Shown here: piece after piece, positions 8,984 to 18,204 of the stretch
Numbering within the stretch: the stretch's first letter is position 1
Layout of the letters: each line of letters opens with the position of its first letter
Assembly (NCBI RefSeq): GCF_013318015.2
Contig: NZ_CP115842.1
Span: forward strand, 1,289,001-1,353,000
Direction: 5' to 3'
Origin: Agrobacterium tumefaciens
Lineage (GTDB): Bacteria; Pseudomonadota; Alphaproteobacteria; Rhizobiales; Rhizobiaceae
DNA length: 64,000 nucleotides
The notes under the pieces: model-generated
Seen by the model: the letters and a program-made list of their open reading frames with translations, nothing else
Told to the model about the DNA's origin: nothing
Database searches by the model: none
Translations under genes and position numbers: made by a program

Positions 8984-9250
8984 GTGACGACGAATTCGGA
9001 AGTAATCGCCTTTCCGGCAAAGAACCGTATTGCCAACGTAAAACGGTGCGCAACCATGCTCGACCGGCTGCATGGTGTGGAGGCGAATGATTTCTGGCGC
9101 AGGGAGTGCCGTGAACTGGCCGCCTATCTGACGGGCCTCGGCTATGAGGACGCCGCCATGCGGCGCGAGGTCATGGAGTTTCAAAATGCGGTGCAGGCGG
9201 AGTTGTGGGCGGGGGATGCCACGCCCGAGGCGCGCCGCGACAGCCATTGA
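8984..9250 (+). CDS. DUF6074 family small protein
   Basis: An 88-residue soluble protein (MTTNSEVIAFPAKNRI) with the VIAFPA start and the helical WRRECRELAAYLTGLGYE body found in DUF6074 proteins of Rhizobiales. Function is unknown. Translation starts at GTG 8984 behind an AAGGTG ribosome site. The gene ends 21 bp before a strong bidirectional terminator that separates it from the convergent TPR lipoprotein gene. No catalytic motif or membrane segment is visible. Confidence 0.75.
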   Translation: MTTNSEVIAFPAKNRIANVKRCATMLDRLHGVEANDFWRRECRELAAYLTGLGYEDAAMRREVMEFQNAVQAELWAGDATPEARRDSH

Positions 9251-9271
9251 GGCTTTAAAAGTTTCCCATAA

Positions 9272-9303
9272 AAAAGCCGGCAGGTGTCGCACCGCCGGCT
9301 TTT
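9272..9303. terminator. Bidirectional rho-independent terminator
   Basis: Inverted repeat AAAAGCCGGC and GCCGGCTTTT around an inner GGTG-TCG-CACC hairpin, with A-run on the left and T-run on the right. It sits between the convergent DUF6074 and TPR genes and can serve both. Confidence 0.85.
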
Positions 9304-9323
9304 CTGTTCGTATCTGTTTTTGA

Positions 9324-10220
9324 TCAGGATGCGCCGGCACCGCGCGTGCGGGCAACGCCGTCGAGCGCGGGCTTATATTTCGGATCAAGCCGTGCCGCAT
9401 GTGAATAGGACTTTGCGGCTTTCGCCATCTCGCCGCGGCGCTCATAGACCAGTGCCTGGTTGGCCCATGATTCTGCGACGTTGCCATCAAGCGAAATGGC
9501 GTGGTTGAAATCGGCGAAAGCGTTTTCGTCGTCGTTCAGCGCGACATAGGAAAGGCCACGGCCGTTATAGGGTTCCGGCGAGGTTGAGGACAGCGAGATG
9601 GCCTTGGAGAAGTCCTCGATGGCCTGGGCATGCTGGTTGCGCAGCTGGTAGATCAGGCCACGATTGTGCCACGCGCGGCCATCGGTGGTTTCGAGTTCGA
9701 TGGCGCGGGAGAAGTCGTTGAAAGCTTCGTTGACGCGGCCGGACTGGCGGTAAAGATTGCCACGGCCGATCAGGGCTACGTCATAGCTCGCATTGATCTG
9801 TAAAGCGGCGTTGTAATCCTGCAAGGCCTGCTGCTGCTGGCCGGAATTGCGATACACGAGCGCGCGGTTGGCATAGGCCTGATAAAAGCGCGGGTTCAGT
9901 TGCAGCGCCTTGTTGAAATCCTCGATAGCGCGGCGCGAATCGCCGGCGCGGCCGTAAGCGGAGCCACGGACGTTATAGCCTTCCGGATCCTGAGGATTGG
10001 CGTTGATGACCGAGGTGAGCGAGGCAATGTTTTCCTGCGAGCCCTGGGCACGGTCGATCCTGAAGACATCGTCAGTCTGGTTGGACGTAGCGCAGCCGGA
10101 AAGACCGGCAAGGACGGTACAGACGACAAGGGAAACACGGAATCTCTTGTTGTTTTTCAGGAGCACCCGGCGCGTGGAGGCATCGGAGTTTTTCACAACA
10201 CAGGCATCAACAGCGGTCAT
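9324..10220 (-). CDS. Tetratricopeptide-repeat lipoprotein
   Basis: A 298-residue protein with a lipoprotein signal (LAGLSGC, lipidated Cys about residue 43) followed by about six to seven consecutive 34-residue TPR units, seen as repeated A...DF.KAL.LNP-type helices. It is probably anchored in the outer membrane and acts as a protein-binding scaffold, similar to NlpI-like lipoproteins; the partner is unknown. ATG 10220 is chosen. A GTG about 18 codons later would give a more classical signal peptide, and the frame is also open farther upstream. It lies downstream of rpsU on the same strand. Confidence 0.82.
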   Translation of the reverse strand: MTAVDACVVKNSDASTRRVLLKNNKRFRVSLVVCTVLAGLSGCATSNQTDDVFRIDRAQGSQENIASLTSVINANPQDPEGYNVRGSAYGRAGDSRRAIEDFNKALQLNPRFYQAYANRALVYRNSGQQQQALQDYNAALQINASYDVALIGRGNLYRQSGRVNEAFNDFSRAIELETTDGRAWHNRGLIYQLRNQHAQAIEDFSKAISLSSTSPEPYNGRGLSYVALNDDENAFADFNHAISLDGNVAESWANQALVYERRGEMAKAAKSYSHAARLDPKYKPALDGVARTRGAGAS

Positions 10221-10341
10221 TCGGTGGGGGTTCCCTCGCAGGCCGGTCTCAAGATCATTCTCCGGCCACAAACACAAAGAGCGGCGGCGAATTGATCGCC
10301 CCCGCCCAACAAGCATTCAAAAACGTCCAAAAGACGGCCTA

Positions 10342-10569
10342 TTAACGGCCTGCGCGCGGAGCTGCAACCAGACCTTCGCGCTGTGCGCGCTTGCGTGCCA
10401 GCTTGCGAACGCGACGAACAGCTTCAGCCTTTTCGCGGGCGCGCTTCTGGGAAGGCTTTTCGTAATAATCGCGCATTTTCATTTCACGGAAAATGCCTTC
10501 GCGCTGCATCTTTTTCTTGAGAGCGCGAAGCGCCTGATCAACGTTATTGTCGCGGACTAGTACCTGCAC
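10342..10569 (-). CDS. rpsU: 30S ribosomal protein S21
   Basis: A 75-residue very basic protein with the family core [23 protein letters not shown] and the [16 protein letters not shown] segment. It is a small-subunit protein near the mRNA channel that influences initiation. GTG at 10569 gives the usual (M)QVLVRDN start, and an AAGGA ribosome site lies about 10 bp upstream. The C-terminal [13 protein letters not shown] tail is normal for alphaproteobacteria. It is divergent from the sarcosine oxidase operon. Confidence 0.95.
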   Translation of the reverse strand: MQVLVRDNNVDQALRALKKKMQREGIFREMKMRDYYEKPSQKRAREKAEAVRRVRKLARKRAQREGLVAAPRAGR

Positions 10570-10884
10570 GTGAAACCCGTTCCTTTTGTTTGGTTGTCTT
10601 GCTGTGAGAATAAAGGCATTCGCACGCAAATAAAATCGTTCGTTCGGCCGTCGAGCCTAGCGATTGGTGACGTGCAATATCAGAACATTTGCAGCAAGTC
10701 CATACGGTACCGCATATTCAACAGCCAAAATCCAGCTATCCCGGCATTCTGCCTGCAATGTCGAAACAAAAGCATTGCGGCGTCGCAAAATGGATATTGC
10801 CTCCGATGCCGATTTGCCATGTGTATAATATGTGCCGGAGCTATGCTTTCGGCTTCTGGCCGGTTCTTGAGGAGCAGACTGCGA

Positions 10885-12138
10885 ATGCGCAAATATTCCG
10901 TTTTTGCCGTGGCGCGCGAGGCGTTGCGGGGTCATAAGGGGTGGGATGCGCAATGGGCGTCGCCCGAGCCGCGCAAGGAATATGACGTCATCATCATCGG
11001 TGGCGGCGGCCACGGTCTTGGGGCCGCCTATTATCTTGCCAAGGAACACGGCATTACCAATATAGCGGTGCTGGAAAAGGGCTGGCTAGGCGGTGGCAAT
11101 ACCGGCCGCAACACCACCATCATCCGCTCCAATTATCTCTATGAAGAGAGCATGGATATCTACGAGCATTCCCTGAAATTATGGGAAGGCCTGAGCCAGG
11201 ATCTCAATTACAACGTCATGTATTCGGCGCGCGGCGTTATGATGCTGTCGCACAATATTCACGACCAGCAGTCCTTCAAGCGCCATATCAATGCCAACCG
11301 TCTCTATGGCATCGACAATGAATGGCTGACGCCGGAACAAGCCAAGGCCTATTGCCCGCCACTCGAGATTTCCGGCAATGCGCGTTATCCGATCAACGGT
11401 GCTGCCCTCCAGCGGCGCGGCGGCACGGCGCGTCACGATGCGGTGGCCTGGGGATATGCGCGTGCGGCTTCCGATCGCGGCGTGCACATTATCCAGAATT
11501 GCGAAGTCACGGCCATCAGGCGCGGACCTGATGGCGCGGTCACGGGCGTCGAGACCAATCGCGGTTTCATTGGCGCAAAGAAAATCGGCGTTTCCGCCGC
11601 CGGCCACTCCTCCGTTCTGATGAAAATGGCGGATGTGCGTGTGCCTCTGCATTCCAACCCGTTACAGGCGCTGGTATCAGAGCCGCTGAAGCCGATCTTC
11701 CCCTGTGTCGTCATGTCCAATACGGTGCATGCCTATATCTCCCAGTCGGACAAGGGCGAGCTGGTCATCGGTGCTGGCACCGACCAGTATAATTCCTACT
11801 CCCAGACTGGCGGCCTGCAGATCATCACGCATACGCTTGACGCCATCTGCGAGCTGTTCCCGATTTTCCGCCGCGTCAAGATGATGCGCCAATGGGGCGG
11901 CATTACCGACAACACACCCGATCGCTCCGCCATTCAGAGTGTGACGCCGGTGCCAAATCTCTTTGTCAATTGCGGCTGGGGCACGGGCGGTTTCAAGGCG
12001 ACGCCGGGCTCGGCCAATCTGTTTGCGCATCTCATCGCGCGCGGCGAACCGCACCGTCTGGCGGCGGGGCTGACGCTCGATCGTTTCCGCACCGGACGCC
12101 TCATCGACGAGGCCGCTGCCGCCGCCGTGGCGCACTGA
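10885..12138 (+). CDS. soxB: Sarcosine oxidase beta subunit
   Basis: A 417-residue flavoprotein, the FAD/FMN-binding subunit of heterotetrameric sarcosine oxidase. That enzyme converts sarcosine to glycine and formaldehyde (or methylene-tetrahydrofolate) with release of H2O2. The dinucleotide motif is at about residues 35-45 (VIIIGGGGHGLG). His184 in RHDAVAWG corresponds to the covalent-flavin His of the family. ATG 10885 follows a GAGGAG ribosome site; the frame continues upstream without support. It opens a tightly coupled operon, and its TGA overlaps the next start (TGATG). Confidence 0.94.
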   Translation: MRKYSVFAVAREALRGHKGWDAQWASPEPRKEYDVIIIGGGGHGLGAAYYLAKEHGITNIAVLEKGWLGGGNTGRNTTIIRSNYLYEESMDIYEHSLKLWEGLSQDLNYNVMYSARGVMMLSHNIHDQQSFKRHINANRLYGIDNEWLTPEQAKAYCPPLEISGNARYPINGAALQRRGGTARHDAVAWGYARAASDRGVHIIQNCEVTAIRRGPDGAVTGVETNRGFIGAKKIGVSAAGHSSVLMKMADVRVPLHSNPLQALVSEPLKPIFPCVVMSNTVHAYISQSDKGELVIGAGTDQYNSYSQTGGLQIITHTLDAICELFPIFRRVKMMRQWGGITDNTPDRSAIQSVTPVPNLFVNCGWGTGGFKATPGSANLFAHLIARGEPHRLAAGLTLDRFRTGRLIDEAAAAAVAH

Positions 12139-12548
12139 TGCTGGCGGCGGTTATGCTTTCGGCAAACATGGGTGTTGCGGCGGCGGTCGTGCCGGCGGGC
12201 AATCTCATCCCCGAGATGGGGGATTTTCGTAGCCAGAAAATCCAGAGAATGCAGGGTGAACGCGACTGGCCTTTCGTGGCGGAAAAAGGCCTTTTGCTCT
12301 GCGCGCCGAGTCTCGCGGACAAGCTGGTCTATTTCGTCGGCGAGAAGGAAAATGGTGCGCAGGACGAGCCCTTCGCGATCGACACCGACATGATGGCGGT
12401 TGCCATCATCAATATGGGTCGGGCCTCGGCGCTGAAACCATTCGATAATTTCGAGCAGCTCTTGAAGCGGCTTTCCCCCTTCGTTGCGATGGGAAAGCGG
12501 CTGTGTGACCAACCCGCCGGAAGCATGCTTCCGGAAAGTTCTCTTTGA
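12138..12548 (+). CDS. Exported YebY-like (DUF2511) protein within the sox operon
   Basis: A 136-residue protein with an apparent cleavable signal (MLAAVMLSANMGVAAA). After it come DWPFVAEKGLLLC and, near the end, LSPFVAMGKRLC. Their spacing and the two cysteines resemble Escherichia coli YebY (DUF2511), which has KWAFNREEVMLTC and LAPFIERAEKLC. A periplasmic protein with one disulfide is inferred; the reaction is unknown. It starts in a TGATG overlap with soxB, and soxD begins 14 bp after its stop, so it is firmly part of the operon although sarcosine oxidase itself is cytoplasmic. Confidence 0.75.
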   Translation: MLAAVMLSANMGVAAAVVPAGNLIPEMGDFRSQKIQRMQGERDWPFVAEKGLLLCAPSLADKLVYFVGEKENGAQDEPFAIDTDMMAVAIINMGRASALKPFDNFEQLLKRLSPFVAMGKRLCDQPAGSMLPESSL

Positions 12549-12561
12549 AGGTGGAGCCACG

Positions 12562-12876
12562 ATGCTTCTGATCCATTGCCCTTATTGCCGGGAAGACCGT
12601 TCCGAACTCGAATTTCGCTGGGCGGGCGAAGCCCATATCGCCCGGCCGGAAAACATTGCCGATATTTCGGACGAGGCCTTTGCCGAATATTTCTTCATTC
12701 GCGACAATGACAAAGGTCTCGTTTTCGAGCGCTGGCGCCACATTCACGGTTGCGGCCGCTTTTTCAACGCCGCGCGCGATTCCGTCAGCGACAAATTCCT
12801 GATGACCTACAAGGCAGGCGAGCCGAAACCGGATGCCGACGCGGTTCTTTCCGCCCAAAAGGGAGCTGCGCAATGA
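12562..12876 (+). CDS. soxD: Sarcosine oxidase delta subunit
   Basis: A 104-residue small subunit of heterotetrameric sarcosine oxidase that carries a structural zinc. The ligand pattern is visible as C6-P-Y-C9 near the N-terminus with H60/H62 and C64 in RHIHGCGRFF. ATG 12562 follows a GGTGGAG ribosome site and gives the normal MLLIHCPYC start. Its stop overlaps the soxA start (ATGA), indicating translational coupling. Confidence 0.94.
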   Translation: MLLIHCPYCREDRSELEFRWAGEAHIARPENIADISDEAFAEYFFIRDNDKGLVFERWRHIHGCGRFFNAARDSVSDKFLMTYKAGEPKPDADAVLSAQKGAAQ

Positions 12877-15833
12877 GCGGCGATTATCGTATCAAGGGCG
12901 CCGGTCGCCTGACACCTGCCAGAACGGCACGCTTCACCTTCGACGGCAAGATCTATCAGGCGCTGGAAGGCGACACCGTTGCATCCGCACTTCTGGCGAA
13001 TGGCGTGCATCTGATTGGCCGTTCGTTCAAATATCACCGGCCGCGCGGTTTCCTTTCCGCCGGCCCGGAGGAGCCGAATGCGCTGATCGACGTGTCGCGT
13101 GACAGCCTGCGCAAGCAGCCGAATGTGCGCGCCACGGTGCAGGATGTATTCGACGGCGCCATCATCGCCTCGCAGAACCGCTTTCCGTCGCTGTCCTTCG
13201 ATATCAGTGCGATCAACGATTTCCTGTCGCCGATGTTTGCGGCTGGTTTCTACTATAAGACGTTCATGTGGCCGAAGGCCGCGTGGCACAAGATTTATGA
13301 ACCGATCATCCGTCGCGCAGCCGGTCTCGGCAAGGCGCCGACCGAGCCGGATGCGGATCATTATTCCGGCCGCTATGCCCATTGCGACGTGCTGGTGGCC
13401 GGTGGCGGTGTGGCCGGGCTGACAGCGGCGCTCACCGCTGCAAAAACTGGCGCCAGCGTCATTCTGGTTGATGAGAATGCCGAAGTTGGCGGCGCGCTGC
13501 GTTTTGATACCGGTGCGGTCATCGACGGCCTGTCCGGATATGACTGGGCGCAAAAAGTTTTGACTGAACTGAAATCGCTGCCCAATGTGCGTGTTCTGAC
13601 CCGCACGACAGCGTTCGGTTATTACAACCACAATTTCGTGGCGCTGGCCGAGCGTGTGACCGATCACCTCGCCACGCCGGCCAAACACCAGCCACGTGAA
13701 AGACTGTGGCAGGTCCGCTCCAAGAAGGTCGTTCTGGCGGCAGGCGCGATCGAGCGGCACATGGTCTTTGCCAATAATGATCGTCCCGGCATCATGCTGG
13801 CTTCTGCTGCGCGCATCTATCTCAACCATTACGGCGTGACCGTCGGCAATAATGTCGGTGTCTACACAGCCCATGATTCTGCCTATGAGACGGCATTCGA
13901 TCTCAAGAAAGCGGGTGTGAAGATCGCCGCTATCGTGGATTGCCGCGAGAACCCCGATCGGCGGCTGCTGGACGAGGCGCGGGCGCTGGGCATCGAGGTA
14001 CTGGCGGGTCACAGTGTTTACGATACGTCAGGGCGGCTGCGCGTTTCTTCCATGAGCGTTGGCCGCAATGGCGGCTCTAACAAGCGCAAGATCGCCATCG
14101 ACGCGCTCGTCGTTTCGGCGGGCTGGACGCCTTCGGTGCATCTCTTCTCGCAATCGCGCGGCAAGCTGAAGTTTGACGCGGCAAACCAGCGGTTCCTGCC
14201 TGACATCCATGTGCAGAATTGTGTGTCAGTCGGCGCCTGCAACGGCACGGACGATCTCGCCGCATTGATCGCCGAGGCTGCTGCCGCAGGTGGCGGTGCA
14301 GCGGAATTCTCCGGTGAGAATGCGCGCGCCTGGACCGGCGGCATGATCGGCGCTGCGGAAGGGGCAGGCGAAGGCACCGGCGTCAAGGCCTTCATCGATT
14401 TCCAGCACGATGTCTGCGCCAAGGATATTCGCCTGGCCGTGCGTGAAGGCATGCATTCGGTCGAGCATATCAAGCGCTTCACCACCAATGGCATGGCGTC
14501 CGATCAGGGCAAGATGTCCAACATGCATGGCCTTGCCATTGCCTCGGAAGCGCTTGGGCGGGATCTGCCGAAGGTCGGTCTCACCACTTTCCGCCAACCC
14601 TATACGCCGGTCACCTTCGGCACGCTCATCAACCATTCGCGCGGTGCGCTGTTCGACCCGACCCGAAAGACGCCGATGCATGACGAAGAGGCTGCGGCAG
14701 GCGCCCTTTTCGAGGATGTCGGCAACTGGAAGCGCGCATGGTTCTTCCCGCGCGGCGGTGAGGATATGCACGAGGCGCTCAACCGCGAATGCAAGACGGT
14801 GCGGACAAGCGTCGGCGTGTTCGATGCCTCCACGCTCGGCAAGATCGAGGTGGTCGGCCCCGATGCGGCTAAGTTCCTGAACCTCATCTACACAAATGCC
14901 TGGGACACACTGAAACCCGGCCGTTGCCGCTATGGCATCATGACGCGCGAGGACGGTTTCGTTTACGATGACGGTGTTGTCGGTCGTCTTTCCGAGGACC
15001 GTTTCCATGTGACGACGACGACGGGCGGCGCACCGCGCGTTCTCCAGCACATGGAGGATTATCTCCAGACCGAATTCCCCGAGCTGAATGTCTGGCTGAC
15101 ATCGGCGACCGAACAATGGGCGGTGATTGCGGTGCAGGGACCGAAAGCGCGCGAGGTGATCGCGCCTTTCGTCGAGGGTATCGATATTTCGCCCGAAGCC
15201 TTCCCGCATATGGCGGTCGCGGAAGGCACCTTCTGCGGTGTGCCCACGCGTCTCTTCCGTGTATCATTCACGGGTGAGCTTGGTTTCGAAATCAACGTTC
15301 CGGCCGATTACGGCGCTGCCGTCTGGACCGCGATCCGTGAACGGGCCGAAGCGGTGGGCGGATGCCTTTATGGCACCGAGACCATGCACATCCTGCGTGC
15401 CGAAAAGGGTTACATCATCGTCGGACAGGATACCGACGGCACCGTGACGCCTGACGATGCCGGGCTTGCCTGGGCCGTTTCCAAGAAGAAGACGGATTTC
15501 GTCGGTATTCGCGGTCTGAAACGCCCGGATCTCATGCGCTCCGGTCGAAAGCAGCTTGTGGGCCTCAAGACGAAGGACCGGCTGACTGTTCCCGAAGAGG
15601 GTGGCCAGATCGTTGCTGATCCAAACCAGCCGAAACCCATGACCATGCTCGGCCATGTCACTTCCGCCTACTGGTCGGAAAATCTCGGCCACTCCATCGC
15701 CTTTGCGCTGGTGGCGGATGGCAGGGCGCGCATAGGCGAAACGCTCTACATCCCGCTTGCCGATAAAACAATTGCCGTCGAAGTGACCGACATGGTCTTC
15801 CTCGACAAGGAAGGAGCCCGTCTCAATGGCTGA
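12873..15833 (+). CDS. soxA: Sarcosine oxidase alpha subunit
   Basis: A 986-residue subunit. The N-terminal segment (about 1-100) resembles a 2Fe-2S ferredoxin-like domain (SFKYHRPRG). An NAD-binding motif lies near residues 172-190 (DVLVAGGGVAGLTAAL). The C-terminal part from about residue 600 is a GcvT-like aminomethyltransferase domain that transfers the one-carbon unit to tetrahydrofolate. ATG 12873 overlaps the soxD stop; an upstream in-frame extension to 12750 lies inside soxD and is rejected. Length matches the family (about 965-1000). Confidence 0.95.
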   Translation: MSGDYRIKGAGRLTPARTARFTFDGKIYQALEGDTVASALLANGVHLIGRSFKYHRPRGFLSAGPEEPNALIDVSRDSLRKQPNVRATVQDVFDGAIIASQNRFPSLSFDISAINDFLSPMFAAGFYYKTFMWPKAAWHKIYEPIIRRAAGLGKAPTEPDADHYSGRYAHCDVLVAGGGVAGLTAALTAAKTGASVILVDENAEVGGALRFDTGAVIDGLSGYDWAQKVLTELKSLPNVRVLTRTTAFGYYNHNFVALAERVTDHLATPAKHQPRERLWQVRSKKVVLAAGAIERHMVFANNDRPGIMLASAARIYLNHYGVTVGNNVGVYTAHDSAYETAFDLKKAGVKIAAIVDCRENPDRRLLDEARALGIEVLAGHSVYDTSGRLRVSSMSVGRNGGSNKRKIAIDALVVSAGWTPSVHLFSQSRGKLKFDAANQRFLPDIHVQNCVSVGACNGTDDLAALIAEAAAAGGGAAEFSGENARAWTGGMIGAAEGAGEGTGVKAFIDFQHDVCAKDIRLAVREGMHSVEHIKRFTTNGMASDQGKMSNMHGLAIASEALGRDLPKVGLTTFRQPYTPVTFGTLINHSRGALFDPTRKTPMHDEEAAAGALFEDVGNWKRAWFFPRGGEDMHEALNRECKTVRTSVGVFDASTLGKIEVVGPDAAKFLNLIYTNAWDTLKPGRCRYGIMTREDGFVYDDGVVGRLSEDRFHVTTTTGGAPRVLQHMEDYLQTEFPELNVWLTSATEQWAVIAVQGPKAREVIAPFVEGIDISPEAFPHMAVAEGTFCGVPTRLFRVSFTGELGFEINVPADYGAAVWTAIRERAEAVGGCLYGTETMHILRAEKGYIIVGQDTDGTVTPDDAGLAWAVSKKKTDFVGIRGLKRPDLMRSGRKQLVGLKTKDRLTVPEEGGQIVADPNQPKPMTMLGHVTSAYWSENLGHSIAFALVADGRARIGETLYIPLADKTIAVEVTDMVFLDKEGARLNG

Positions 15834-16380
15834 CACACTTCACGCAAAACGCAAATCCGTACTCGAGGATTTCCACGGTGGTTCGCCCTTCGTCTCGCTG
15901 AAGCCCGCCGCCTCGGCGTCGCGGCTGTCGCTGCGCGCAAGGGAAAGCGCACTGCCGGCCCTCTCGGATGCACTCGGCCTGTTATTGCCCAACAGCCCGA
16001 AAAGCTCTGTCACATCGGGTTTGCGCTCCGCTCTCTGGCTTGGTCCGGACGAATGGCTGGTGATCGATCAGGGCGAAAGCGACCTGATGGCGGCGCTCGC
16101 CACCGTTCCCGGCCTGTTTTCGGCGACCGACGTTTCCCACCGCAACACGGCTGTCATCGTTTCCGGCCCCGGCGCGGAGGTAGCCCTGAACGCCGGTTGC
16201 CCGCAGGATCTGTCTATCGCACAGTTCCCGATCGGCGCCTGCTCGCGAACGGTTTTCGGCAAGGCGGAAGTGGTGCTGCTGCGCGTGGCTGACGATACGT
16301 TCCGGGTAGAGTGCTGGCGCTCCTTCGCCGAATATGTCGGCGGCCTGTTGCAGGAAGCGGCGCAGGATGTGGCGGTCTAG
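15826..16380 (+). CDS. soxG: Sarcosine oxidase gamma subunit
   Basis: A 184-residue GcvT-like subunit that closes the heterotetramer. Conserved stretches include LWLGPDEWLVI and the terminal DDTFRVECWRSFAEYVGGLL. An AAGGAG ribosome site precedes ATG 15826, which overlaps the end of soxA by 8 bp. It is the last gene of the sox operon and overlaps the convergent DUF2332 gene by 4 bp at its stop. Confidence 0.93.
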   Translation: MADTLHAKRKSVLEDFHGGSPFVSLKPAASASRLSLRARESALPALSDALGLLLPNSPKSSVTSGLRSALWLGPDEWLVIDQGESDLMAALATVPGLFSATDVSHRNTAVIVSGPGAEVALNAGCPQDLSIAQFPIGACSRTVFGKAEVVLLRVADDTFRVECWRSFAEYVGGLLQEAAQDVAV

Positions 16381-17417
16381 CTTTTCCACCCCTGCCATTC
16401 CACCCATCGCCCATGGAAATCGGCGCGGCCGATTTCCTGTTTCTTACCGGTCGGCCAGATTTGCAGGGTGATTGCGGCGCTTCCCGGCGTCGTATCTGCC
16501 TCCATCTGCAGGCGGGCAAGCGGAGCCTCAGGGGTGGCACGGCTTCCAGCCTCGGCGATCAGCGTTTCGCCGGCCTCTTTCAGCGCATCGGGAAGATATT
16601 GCCAGGCGACAGAATGGTAGACCACATGGGCAGCGCCCGAATGTTGCGCGGCAAGGCGGCGTTGCAGCCAGTCAATTGCGTCAGCCTTTTCAACGTGCAA
16701 GCCGTTCTCCACCGCAATACGCAGGGCGGCCGCCGTGCGCTCCAGCCTGTCGGTCTGATCGGCCCAGACATATGACATCAGCCGCAACCGGTCCTCGGCA
16801 GACGACGGATCGAGTGGGTTAAGATCGCAGCCGGCGCGCTCGATGACCTCTATCCGCTTGTCGGGCGGGGTGTCTCCGCGCCATTCCGGCGACATGGACA
16901 CTTCGGATTGCCTGCCCCAGGCAAGATCGCCAAGACGATACTGGTAGCGGTCAAATTGCAGGTTCAGACCGGCGCTGGCGCCGACCTCTGAAAGGACCAT
17001 CGGCTTGCCAAAAAGCTCCGCAATGGAAAGAAAACCCGGCAGCAGCACAGCGGAACGGCGGACTTCGTTGGTCTGCGGCGGCGATTTCAGTCTTTCGAGG
17101 ATGAAGCCCGAATGGAAGCGCAAGGCACTTGCGCAAGCCTGCCAGAGCGCATTCTCGTCTTCGGGTGCTATATCGACAAGAGGAGTGATCTTGTCCTCGA
17201 TGACAAGCGCATGCAGGGCACCGGCAAGCCGCAGTGGGACGGAATCGCCGGACGGGCCAACATCGCCAGGCCAGGACAAAATCATCTCGCCAACGTCCGT
17301 CTGGCGATCCAGCCGCGCCGCCACCGCGCGGCAAAGCCGTGCGGTAAAGGGCGAACCGAGGCTGTCGCAGGCTCTTGCCTGTGCGAGAAACGCGTCTCTT
17401 ACGGCTTCATCATGCAT
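16377..17417 (-). CDS. DUF2332 domain protein
   Basis: A 346-residue soluble protein matching the DUF2332 family: FxxQARAC start, SEVGASAGLNLQFDRYQYRLG in the middle and VVYHSVAWQYLP late. The GASAGLNL segment looks like a nucleotide or SAM-binding glycine loop of a Rossmann-type methyltransferase, but no reaction is established. ATG 17417 has an AAGGAG ribosome site 8 bp upstream; the longer frame to 17498 lacks one. It is the last gene of a leftward run with the solute-binding homologue and the MaoC gene. Confidence 0.8.
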   Translation of the reverse strand: MHDEAVRDAFLAQARACDSLGSPFTARLCRAVAARLDRQTDVGEMILSWPGDVGPSGDSVPLRLAGALHALVIEDKITPLVDIAPEDENALWQACASALRFHSGFILERLKSPPQTNEVRRSAVLLPGFLSIAELFGKPMVLSEVGASAGLNLQFDRYQYRLGDLAWGRQSEVSMSPEWRGDTPPDKRIEVIERAGCDLNPLDPSSAEDRLRLMSYVWADQTDRLERTAAALRIAVENGLHVEKADAIDWLQRRLAAQHSGAAHVVYHSVAWQYLPDALKEAGETLIAEAGSRATPEAPLARLQMEADTTPGSAAITLQIWPTGKKQEIGRADFHGRWVEWQGWKS

Positions 17418-17445
17418 TGGGCCGTCTCCTTTGCGCAGTCTGGCG

Positions 17446-18174
17446 TTACTTTGCCAGACTGGCCTCGCGGTTGACGAGGGCTTGATCATCAAAACCAAAA
17501 TTGCGCATCAGCACACGGTGCTCGTCTGATCCGATATAACAAAGGAGCGCCGCATCGACCGCGCTCTGGAGTTCCCGGTCGGATTGGCGGAAAGCAAATG
17601 CGCCTGAGGCTGCTGGTCTCTCTTTCGGTAAAACGGAGACAACTTCCAAATCGAGCTCTGGATTTTGCTGCATAAAACCGAGATGGGCCATGGCCACGCT
17701 GGCATAGGCGTCGGCACGCCCATCCAATACGGCCTGAGCGGCCTCGTCGTAGGTCTCGCAAATGAGAATGCGGTCATCGGGCACGCCCGCTTCCATAATT
17801 GCGCGATGTTGGATCTGATCACGGATCGCGACCAGCGTACATTCCGGATTTTTTGCTGCCGATGCGTATCCGTCCAGATCTCTGAGGTTGCCCTTCCTCA
17901 CCAACAGTCCATCAGGCAACGCCCAGATGGGATGGCTGAACGTCACGATCTTTCTGCGTTCAGCGGTATCGAAGAGGCCAGTAGTCATATCCCAAAGGTT
18001 TTCGTTCAGCCCAGGCAACAATTGCGAGAATTCGGCTTCGATGAATTCAATGTCATGAATACCGATCATGGCTAGAATGACTCGCGCCAACTCCACATCG
18101 CACCCGGTCACATCGCCGCATTCGTTCCTGTAGTTGAACGGAGGTTCTATCAAATATGCGAATCTCACAGACAC
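17446..18174 (-). CDS. Solute-binding-protein family 3 homologue without a signal peptide
   Basis: A 242-residue protein with the polar amino-acid binding-protein fold (SBP_bac_3): an N-terminal FAYLIEPPFNYRN, CDVELARVI, MTTGLFDTAERRKIVTFSHPIW and the C-terminal GAFAFRQSDRELQSAVD. Unlike transport-associated relatives it begins directly at the mature domain, with a GTG start (18174 or 18168), and no hydrophobic leader is available upstream before a stop. It is therefore expected in the cytoplasm. No ABC permease or ATPase genes are nearby. The ligand cannot be predicted with confidence. Confidence 0.72.
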   Translation of the reverse strand: MSVRFAYLIEPPFNYRNECGDVTGCDVELARVILAMIGIHDIEFIEAEFSQLLPGLNENLWDMTTGLFDTAERRKIVTFSHPIWALPDGLLVRKGNLRDLDGYASAAKNPECTLVAIRDQIQHRAIMEAGVPDDRILICETYDEAAQAVLDGRADAYASVAMAHLGFMQQNPELDLEVVSVLPKERPAASGAFAFRQSDRELQSAVDAALLCYIGSDEHRVLMRNFGFDDQALVNREASLAK

Positions 18175-18204
18175 TCCGATCTCAAATTGGGATTTACTTC
18201 GCCA

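Noticed and set aside
10824..10829. TATAAT hexamer as the soxB promoter
   Set aside because: No matching -35 sequence at a proper distance was found, so it is not listed as a promoter.
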